Shown: positions 1 through 4,939 of the stretch, one piece after another
Numbering within the stretch: position 1 is the first letter of the stretch
Layout of the letters: every line of letters starts with the position of its first letter
DNA from: CAZCSY01 sp964501505
Lineage (GTDB): Bacteria; Omnitrophota; Gorgyraeia; Velamenicoccales; Velamenicoccaceae
DNA length: 6,292 nt
Direction of reading: 5' to 3'
Assembly (NCBI GenBank): GCA_964501505.1
Contig: CAZCSY010000087.1
Location: 1 to 6,292 of the forward strand
Made by a program: the position numbers and the translations under genes
Notes under the pieces: model-generated
Told to the model about the DNA's origin: nothing
The model's database searches: none
The model's input: the letters and a program-made list of their open reading frames with translations, nothing else

Positions 1-614
1 AAGGTCGGGACGATCTTCATCACGAAGAACATGACGGCCGACACGGAGATAAAAAGGAGGATGGCGGGATAGAGCAGGGCCGAGAGGATCTTGCGCCGGA
101 AGGCCATCGCCTCTTCCAGGTAATAGGCCAGCTTCTCCAGCACCATGGGCAGGTTGCCGCTCGCCTCCCCCGTCTCCACGAGGTTAAGCCATAGGGGGGC
201 GAAGACCTTCGGGAACTTGGCCATGGCATCGCGCAGCGTCCGGCCGCCCTCCATCTCCTGCCGGATCTGGCCCATGACATTAAAGAGATTCTTACTATCG
301 ACCTGCTTGCTGATGATGTCAAGACAGCGCAAAAGACTCACGCCCGCGCCGAGCAGAAGTGCCAATTGGCGGGCCATGACGACCATATCCGTGCTGCGCA
401 CCCCGCTGTGGGTGAACTGAGACTTCTTCCGGCTCGCGATGCGCCGGGGCACCGCCCCCGCCTCCTGCTGCGTCATCTCAAGGGGCAGCATAGAAGTAAC
501 GATCAGCCCCTTCTGTTGCAGCTGGAGAACCGCCTCGTCCGGGGAGAGGGCATCGACGATCCCGGTATCGCGCTCGCCGTTGCGCTTGCGGCCGATGTAA
601 GAAAACCTAGGCAC
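1..614 (-). CDS. pilC: PilC/GspF-type inner-membrane platform protein (3' end cut by window edge)
   Basis: This is the polytopic inner-membrane platform on which pilins or pseudopilins are assembled; in this family it contacts the assembly ATPase. The 204 complete codons visible contain no stop. Residues 1–45 form the usual N-terminal segment (FSYIGRKRNGE, then LSPDEAVLQLQQKGLIV). After a basic linker, the first GspF domain starts near residue 75 with LARQLALLLGAGVSLL-like sequence (81–95), then EGGRTLRDAM (122–131) and LVETGEASGNLPMVLEKLA (145–163), which are family hallmarks. The first transmembrane segment begins near residue 179 (ALLYPAILLFISVSAVMFFV). Full family members have about 400 residues, so roughly half is missing beyond the left edge. 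The start is GTG at 614: it is the only start codon in this frame after an in-frame stop, and an SD-like GGGGGTG lies 4 bases upstream. The gene overlaps the ATPase gene by 8 bases, implying translational coupling. Family assignment is secure; a pilus rather than secretion role is inferred from neighbours. Confidence 0.93.
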   Translation of the reverse strand, partial: MPRFSYIGRKRNGERDTGIVDALSPDEAVLQLQQKGLIVTSMLPLEMTQQEAGAVPRRIASRKKSQFTHSGVRSTDMVVMARQLALLLGAGVSLLRCLDIISKQVDSKNLFNVMGQIRQEMEGGRTLRDAMAKFPKVFAPLWLNLVETGEASGNLPMVLEKLAYYLEEAMAFRRKILSALLYPAILLFISVSAVMFFVMKIVPT

Positions 615-2322
615 CCCCCACCCCCACCGTTGCGCTCAACGCCTCATCGAGCGACGTCACGCCTTCCTTGACCTTCTTGATCCCGCTGTCAAAAAGCGTC
701 AGCATGCCCTGCTGGCGTCCGAGCTCCTTGAGCTGCTCGGCATTGACGCCCGGAACGATGTATTTACGGATGGCGTCGTTCACGTAGAAGACCTCGCTGA
801 TACACGTGCGCCCCCTGTAGCCGAAGTGGTTACACTTCTCGCATCCCTTGGCCCGGTAGATGAGTTCGGTAAAACCGAAGCGCTCGCGCTCTTCGGGTGT
901 CGGCTCGTAGGCCTCCCGGCAGTGGAGGCAGAGCTTACGGACCAGGCGCTGCGCCACGATGATCAGAAGCGACGGCATCAGGAGGTAAGGCTCGACGCCG
1001 ATATCGATGAGGCGCGTCACGGCCGACGGCGCATCGTTCGTGTGGAGTGTGCTCAAGACGAGGTGGCCGGTCAACGCGGAGCGCACGCAGATCTGGGCGG
1101 TCTCGAGGTCGCGCACCTCGCCGACCATCATGATGTCGGGGTCCTGACGCAGGAAACTCCGCAGCGCCGTCGCAAAGGTCAGGCCGATCTCGGGCTTGAT
1201 CTGCACCTGATTGATCCCATCCAGGTGATACTCACAAGGATCCTCGACGGTGACGATGTTCTTCTTCGGGGTCTTGACCTCGGTCAGGACGGCGTACAGG
1301 GTCGTCGACTTGCCGCTACCCGTCGGGCCGGTGATGAAGATGAGGCCGTACGGCGAATACATCGCCTTGCGGAACTCCTCGAGCTGCTGCGGGAAAAACC
1401 CCATCTGATCGAGATCAAGCACCACCCCTTCCTTATCCAGAATACGCAGGACGACCTTCTCGCCGTAGATGGTCGGCATGACGGAGACGCGCAGGTCGAT
1501 ATCGCGGCCCTCGATGCGCACCCGGAAACCGCCGTCCTGCGGCAGGCGCTTCTCGGCGATGTCGAGCTTGGAGAGAATCTTGACGCGCGAGATGATCGGC
1601 AAGTGCAGGTGGCGGGCCGGCGGCGGAATCTCGTGCAGGATCCCGTCGATGCGGTAGCGCAGGCTGATCTTTTCCTGAAACGGCTCGATGTGGATATCGG
1701 AGGCGCGCTCGTCGATCGCCTGCTTGACGATGAGATCGACGAGCTTGACCACCGGCGCCTCTTCCGCCCGGGCAATCAGGCGGTCAATGCTCAACTCCTC
1801 GGGCTGGAAGTCTTCGGCAGGCCGGAAGTCTCCGACGGTCCTGTAAGAATCCTTGACGGCCGCCTTCAGGATGTCGCGCTTGCCGTAAAACTCTTCGATG
1901 GCCTTGAGGATCTCGGACTTCGTGGCGATGACGGGATTGATCTCACAGCCCACGAGTTTACGCAGGTTGTCGATCAGGATAACGTCCAGAGGATCGGTGA
2001 TGGCGCAGGTGATCGAGTCCATGGTCCTGGACAACGGCAGGACGGCATTCTTGACCGCGAACTCCTTGGGGATGGCCGCATCGAGATTCTGGTCCAGGGC
2101 CGGCTTCAGGAGGCCCGCCCCCATGGAGACGTAGGGCAGGTTCAGCTGCTTGCCGAGCGCCACCACGACATCCTCCTCGGTGGCGAATCCCAGCCTGAGG
2201 AGGATCTCGCCGAAACGCCCCCCCTCCTTCGCCTGGATATTGATGACCTCATCCAGTTGTTTCTGCGTGATGATGCCTTCTTTGAGGAGGATCTCGCCGA
2301 GCTTCAGATAGGTTCGTGCCAT
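607..2322 (-). CDS. pilB: PilB/GspE/MshE-type assembly ATPase with MshEN domain
   Basis: This cytoplasmic hexameric ATPase powers polymerisation of pilins or pseudopilins. The 571-residue product is full length for the family. Residues 7–59 carry two 24-residue MshEN motifs separated by five residues (KLG...Q at 7–30, RFG...Q at 36–59), the pattern known to bind cyclic di-GMP in MshE. The N2 domain follows (VVKLVDLIVKQAIDERASDIHIEP, about 191–214). The ATPase core has Walker A GPTGSGKST at 332–340 (Lys338), the Asp box around VTVEDP (357–362), Walker B DPDIMMVGEVRD with Glu402, and the His box GHLVLSTLHT (419–428). Two CxxC pairs (465/468 and 494/497) form the zinc-binding tetracysteine element. 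No catalytic motif is missing. The ATG start at 2322 has AGGA four bases upstream. It lies 46 bases after the secretin gene and overlaps pilC. The complete assembly-type motif set and downstream pilC favour an extension rather than retraction ATPase. Confidence 0.96.
   Translation of the reverse strand: MARTYLKLGEILLKEGIITQKQLDEVINIQAKEGGRFGEILLRLGFATEEDVVVALGKQLNLPYVSMGAGLLKPALDQNLDAAIPKEFAVKNAVLPLSRTMDSITCAITDPLDVILIDNLRKLVGCEINPVIATKSEILKAIEEFYGKRDILKAAVKDSYRTVGDFRPAEDFQPEELSIDRLIARAEEAPVVKLVDLIVKQAIDERASDIHIEPFQEKISLRYRIDGILHEIPPPARHLHLPIISRVKILSKLDIAEKRLPQDGGFRVRIEGRDIDLRVSVMPTIYGEKVVLRILDKEGVVLDLDQMGFFPQQLEEFRKAMYSPYGLIFITGPTGSGKSTTLYAVLTEVKTPKKNIVTVEDPCEYHLDGINQVQIKPEIGLTFATALRSFLRQDPDIMMVGEVRDLETAQICVRSALTGHLVLSTLHTNDAPSAVTRLIDIGVEPYLLMPSLLIIVAQRLVRKLCLHCREAYEPTPEERERFGFTELIYRAKGCEKCNHFGYRGRTCISEVFYVNDAIRKYIVPGVNAEQLKELGRQQGMLTLFDSGIKKVKEGVTSLDEALSATVGVGGA
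619..625 (-). promoter_or_regulatory. SD-like site for the pilC GTG start
   Basis: The minus strand reads GGGGGTG four bases before the GTG start at 614. It can pair with the 16S anti-SD end over seven positions if one G·U wobble is allowed in place of the usual A. The site lies inside the last codons of the ATPase gene, in a G-rich tract. It supports the GTG start and coupled translation. This is inferred from sequence only. Confidence 0.45.
2196..2300. repeat. Exact 18-base direct repeat, 87-base period, inside the MshEN coding region
   Basis: The 18-mer tgaggaggatctcgccga occurs at 2196–2213 and again at 2283–2300 on the plus strand. The offset of 87 bases is 29 codons, exactly one 24-residue MshEN motif plus the five-residue spacer. 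Both copies encode the GEILL core (residues 38–42 and 9–13). The repeat therefore reflects the internal duplication of the MshEN domain at DNA level and is not a mobile or regulatory element. Confidence 0.8.
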
Positions 2323-2326
2323 GATA

Positions 2327-2330
2327 TCCT
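2327..2330 (-). promoter_or_regulatory. Shine–Dalgarno site of the ATPase gene
   Basis: The minus strand has AGGA four bases before the ATG at 2322, directly after a run of seven T. It supports the chosen start. The spacing is slightly short. Confidence 0.55.
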
Positions 2331-2366
2331 AAAAAAAGACCTTCGCCTTGAGATGACCAAAGGCCT
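2331..2366 (-). terminator. Possible hairpin plus T-run between secretin and ATPase genes (attenuator-like)
   Basis: On the minus strand AGGCCTT (2366–2360) can pair with AAGGTCT (2343–2337) with one G·U pair, giving a seven-base-pair stem over a 16-base loop. It is followed by T, completing a run of seven (2337–2331). A shorter alternative stem, GCCTT with AAGGC, competes inside it. The arrangement resembles a weak Rho-independent terminator or attenuator, and the ATPase SD site follows at once. The stem is short and the loop large, so full termination is doubtful, especially inside an operon. Confidence 0.3.
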
Positions 2367-2368
2367 CA

Positions 2369-3937
2369 TCAATTTTCCCACCGCTCCAGGTAGCTGTCAA
2401 CCTTTCGTTTCCGCGAGACGGCGGGGACCTGCTCCCGGAACGGGCAAAAGAGGTCCCCCGGAAGAATCATCTTGTCCTGGGCCAGGGCCACGGCATTCTT
2501 GGAGCCGATGATGTGGGGCGTGATGAAGACGAGCAGTTCGCGTTCCTCGTGCGTCTCGTCCTTGTGACGAAACATCATGCCGATCAGGGGAAGATCGCCC
2601 AGGATGGGCCACTTTTTTTCCGTCTTTTCTTCTTTCGTGCGGATGAGCCCCCCCACGACGATCGTCTCGCCGTTTTCTATCATCAGCGTGGCGACCGCCG
2701 AGCGTACCTCCGGGTCCTTGTATGTCGTCCCGGCGAAGGTCGCCCCTGTCTTTGATTCCACCACTGTCGGCTCGAGAAACATGGTCACATGGCCCCCCTC
2801 GGAATCCACCTGGGGCGTCACCTTCATCAGGACGCCCGTCTCAAACCGTTCCGCCTCGATGGTGGTCGTCGACACACCCCCGGCAGAGGTCGTGACCTGG
2901 TTCTGCCCGATGGCCTCGTTGGTCGCGATCTTGATCTCCGCGGTCTCGTTGCTCATGGTCAGGATCCGCGGTCGCGCCAAAAACTTCGTCCGCGTGTCCG
3001 TTCTCAGGAAATCCAGGGTAGCCGTAAAGACCTCGGCGGTGAGCGTCCCGTATTTATAAGCGGGGGCTGTCCCATCCTCCAGGCTGGAAATACCGTTCTC
3101 GTGAATCGGGGAACTGTCTGCGAAGAAATTGGGAAAGCGCGTGTCTCGAGAAGCCCCCTGGAGCGACAAGAGGCTGGACGTCATGTCCACGCCCAACTCG
3201 TCCATGGTCCTCTTTGAGACGTCGAGCATCTCCACCTCGATCATGACCTGCGGGACGGGCGTGTCCAGGAACCGGATGACCTTCTCGATAACATCGAATT
3301 GTGCGGCCACGTCCGTGACGATCAGGCTGTTCGTCCGCGCATCGGCGATCAGCTTGCCGCTGTCCGTGAGGACGTTCTTCACCGTCGCCTCGATCCCGAC
3401 ATCCGCGTCTTCGGCCCCTGTCGCCTGCTTCGCCTCTTCTTGCTGCGCCAACCCTGCCCCCGCGCTCGGTCCTTCGTCGATGCGCTTTTGCAGCTTCGAT
3501 GACTTGAGACGCGCGTAGCGCAAGGTATAGACCTGCGTGACCAATTCGAGATCCGGTCGACCCGTCTCCTTGACGATGAAGATGTTGCTGCCGGGATCCA
3601 GCTCATAGGTCAGGTTGTTGGCGTCCATGATCTTTTTCAGGGCGTCGTTGAGCGGCACCGCATCCAGGTAGAGCGTCACCGTCCGGTCCTGGATGGACTG
3701 GGCGGCGATGAAGTTCAGGCCCGACTGCTCTGAAAAAATCTTCAGGATATCCTTGAGGTTCGCATCACGGAAATCCATGGAAATCTTCTTATAGGACTCC
3801 TGGGCGATGAGATCCGTCGCGTAGAAGTCAAAATCCTGCGCGAGGGTTGAGGAAACCAGACACCACCCGCCCCCCAGGACGAGCAGCGTTGCGACGCGGC
3901 CCACCGCGCGTCTCACCTTATTGCGATATCGTTTCAT
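2369..3937 (-). CDS. pilQ: PilQ/MshL/GspD-family outer-membrane secretin
   Basis: This protein forms the multimeric outer-membrane pore through which the pilus or substrate passes. The 522-residue product starts with a Sec signal peptide: basic MKRYRNKVRR, a hydrophobic stretch about 14–30, and likely cleavage after TLA at 33. An STN/N0 domain follows (about 52–123, ISMDFRDANLKDILKIFSEQ onward). Next comes a Secretin_N/N1-type domain (about 134–225) carrying an Ala/Glu/Gln-rich insert at 156–178. The secretin core (about 300–478) has RTKFLARPRILTMSNETAEI, ENGETIVVGGLI, WPILGDLPLIGMMF and ERELLVFITPHII, all signature segments. There are no AMIN domains, unlike proteobacterial PilQ. The short tail after 480 ends in a charged segment. 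ATG 3937 is preferred over an in-frame TTG at 3970 because GGAGGG precedes it by seven bases and the signal peptide then starts normally. It lies 29 bases after pilP. Confidence 0.94.
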   Translation of the reverse strand: MKRYRNKVRRAVGRVATLLVLGGGWCLVSSTLAQDFDFYATDLIAQESYKKISMDFRDANLKDILKIFSEQSGLNFIAAQSIQDRTVTLYLDAVPLNDALKKIMDANNLTYELDPGSNIFIVKETGRPDLELVTQVYTLRYARLKSSKLQKRIDEGPSAGAGLAQQEEAKQATGAEDADVGIEATVKNVLTDSGKLIADARTNSLIVTDVAAQFDVIEKVIRFLDTPVPQVMIEVEMLDVSKRTMDELGVDMTSSLLSLQGASRDTRFPNFFADSSPIHENGISSLEDGTAPAYKYGTLTAEVFTATLDFLRTDTRTKFLARPRILTMSNETAEIKIATNEAIGQNQVTTSAGGVSTTTIEAERFETGVLMKVTPQVDSEGGHVTMFLEPTVVESKTGATFAGTTYKDPEVRSAVATLMIENGETIVVGGLIRTKEEKTEKKWPILGDLPLIGMMFRHKDETHEERELLVFITPHIIGSKNAVALAQDKMILPGDLFCPFREQVPAVSRKRKVDSYLERWEN

Positions 3938-3944
3938 GATCCGG

Positions 3945-3950
3945 CCCTCC
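3945..3950 (-). promoter_or_regulatory. Strong Shine–Dalgarno site that sets the secretin start
   Basis: GGAGGG on the minus strand lies seven bases before ATG 3937. The competing TTG at 3970 has no comparable site upstream. This decides for the shorter secretin with a standard signal peptide. Confidence 0.75.
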
Positions 3951-3966
3951 GCTTTTTCCTGATCCG

Positions 3967-4407
3967 TCAAAGGTTTCTTTTGAGAAGGTACTCGCGTCCA
4001 TGAAAACCAAAAAGGATACCGTCGCGGTCGATGCGCAGGACCTGCGCTTCCCCTATCGTATCCCCGACCGCCACGATCTCCCCGTTGATGATGGCGCGCG
4101 CCTCTTCGATCCCCCAGACGAGGCCCGCGACCGAGAATTGCGACAGATCCAGTATCTCTTCCTTGGGAATCGAAGCCTGGGCATCCTCCCCTAACGCCGA
4201 TCCCTCCACCCCGTTCTGCTGAGCGACGTCATAAGGGAGGAAAGACCGAAACGGGTCGCGAAAGGAAAGCTCGGGCGCCGCCGCTTCCTGAGCTTTATCC
4301 TCCCCCTGCCGGGCCGCCTCGGGAGGAACCAAAGGGGCCTCCTGGGCGAGGACGTTGCCTGGCGGTACGGCCAGCAAACCGACGATCAGTAAAGACAAAA
4401 ATCTCAT
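3967..4407 (-). CDS. pilP: PilP-like periplasmic linker protein
   Basis: This protein is expected to join the inner-membrane PilN/PilO complex to the secretin. The 146-residue product has a cleavable signal peptide (MRFLSLLIVGLLAVPPGNVLA, cleavage about 21/22). An extended Ala/Glu/Pro/Gln-rich linker follows to about residue 45, then the SFRDPFRSF segment (48–56). The C-terminal beta domain runs from about 87 to 144 (LDLSQFSVAGLVWG, RAIINGEIVAVGDTIG, VLRIDRDGILF), matching the PilP/GspC homology-region pattern. There is no Cys and hence no lipobox, so it is not a lipoprotein, unlike PilP of Neisseria or Pseudomonas. The start is ATG 4407, with TAAGG overlapping the stop of the pilO gene and a five-base spacer; only seven bases separate the two genes. 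Size and position between PilO and the secretin support the call. Confidence 0.88.
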   Translation of the reverse strand: MRFLSLLIVGLLAVPPGNVLAQEAPLVPPEAARQGEDKAQEAAAPELSFRDPFRSFLPYDVAQQNGVEGSALGEDAQASIPKEEILDLSQFSVAGLVWGIEEARAIINGEIVAVGDTIGEAQVLRIDRDGILFGFHGREYLLKRNL

Positions 4408-4412
4408 AACAG

Positions 4413-4417
4413 CCTTA
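4413..4417 (-). promoter_or_regulatory. Shine–Dalgarno site of pilP overlapping the pilO stop
   Basis: TAAGG on the minus strand contains both the TAA stop of the upstream gene and the AAGG ribosome binding core, five bases before ATG 4407. This tight layout favours translational coupling of PilO and PilP. Confidence 0.6.
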
Positions 4418-4939
4418 TTTGAAATAGAACGCCTCGCCCTTAAGGTTCATCTTCAACATCACCTCGTAGCCCTCCTGCTCCTCGGAGCTGTCAGGGCTCA
4501 ACGTCACCTCGTGCACCCGTAAAAGTTGGGGAAGGGCCCGGACAGCCAGCAGGAATCTCGCCAGGCCCCGATACGTCGTAGCGGCATTGAGAAAAAAGGG
4601 TATGGTAAGCATATGCGCCTCGTCCTCTTTTTGCAACGGCGTGATATCCTGAACGCGCATGCCCGCCTCTTGCCCGAGCTGCGACAAGACCTCGACGACC
4701 GAGGCAAAGTCCGGCGAAGGCCAGCCGTATTTCCTCAACTCTTCCAGCCGCTCGTTCAAGATAACGATGCGGTCCAGGGTTATGGCCTCCTGCTCTTCCT
4801 TGCGGATATTCTCCTTAACCAACCCGACCCTGGCCATTTGAAAGTCATAGGTCTTCTTGGCTAGGAATAGAGCCGCGAACACGACGCCGATGACGACCAG
4901 CGTCTCCTGATGTTTTTTAAAAAGTGACGGGTTGAGCAT
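4415..4939 (-). CDS. pilO: PilO-like inner-membrane alignment protein
   Basis: PilO pairs with PilN in the inner membrane and holds the alignment complex that reaches PilP and the secretin. The 174-residue product has a short cytoplasmic tail (1–11) and one transmembrane helix (about 12–27, ETLVVIGVVFAALFLA). A charged, probably coiled-coil region spans about 31–70. A ferredoxin-like periplasmic domain covers about 76–174, with FASVVEVLSQLGQEAGMRV, then a strand with IPFFLNAATTYRGLARFLLAV and RVHEVTLSPD, typical of the PilO fold. The family is weakly conserved, so the call rests on topology, this pattern and gene order. ATG 4939 lies inside the end of the upstream pilMN-like gene (23-base overlap, different frame) and has no clear SD, which suggests translation by coupling or reinitiation. 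Confidence 0.85.
   Translation of the reverse strand: MLNPSLFKKHQETLVVIGVVFAALFLAKKTYDFQMARVGLVKENIRKEEQEAITLDRIVILNERLEELRKYGWPSPDFASVVEVLSQLGQEAGMRVQDITPLQKEDEAHMLTIPFFLNAATTYRGLARFLLAVRALPQLLRVHEVTLSPDSSEEQEGYEVMLKMNLKGEAFYFK

Noticed and set aside
20..322. Minus-strand 100-codon frame inside the pilC region
   Set aside because: It is out of frame with pilC, whose own frame reads through from 614 to the window edge with clear GspF signatures; the product is Arg/Ser/Pro/Trp-rich nonsense.
1284..1775. Minus-strand 163-codon frame inside the ATPase gene
   Set aside because: Shifted-frame shadow of the ATPase core, rich in Ser and Arg, with no motif of its own.
607..2322. PilT-type retraction ATPase as an alternative identity for the ATPase
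   Set aside because: The protein has the N-terminal MshEN domain and the tetracysteine zinc element of assembly ATPases, is far longer than PilT, and sits directly before pilC.
826..2511. 561-codon plus-strand open frame opposite the ATPase and secretin end
   Set aside because: It lies wholly antisense to two genes with complete family motifs, its product is a monotonous Asp/Arg/Leu/His/Gly mix with no recognisable domain, and such long antisense frames are a common by-product of GC-rich codon bias.
2577..3217. Overlapping plus-strand frames opposite the secretin gene
   Set aside because: Antisense to the conserved secretin core, with no recognisable domain; best explained by codon bias.
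3844..3870. Cys26 in the secretin signal peptide as a possible lipobox
   Set aside because: The preceding residues are GGW, and Trp before the Cys does not fit a lipobox; a normal cleavage site follows at about residue 33.
3937..3970. TTG-initiated 11-residue N-terminal extension of the secretin
   Set aside because: No SD upstream of TTG and a strong SD before the internal ATG, which also gives a standard signal peptide.
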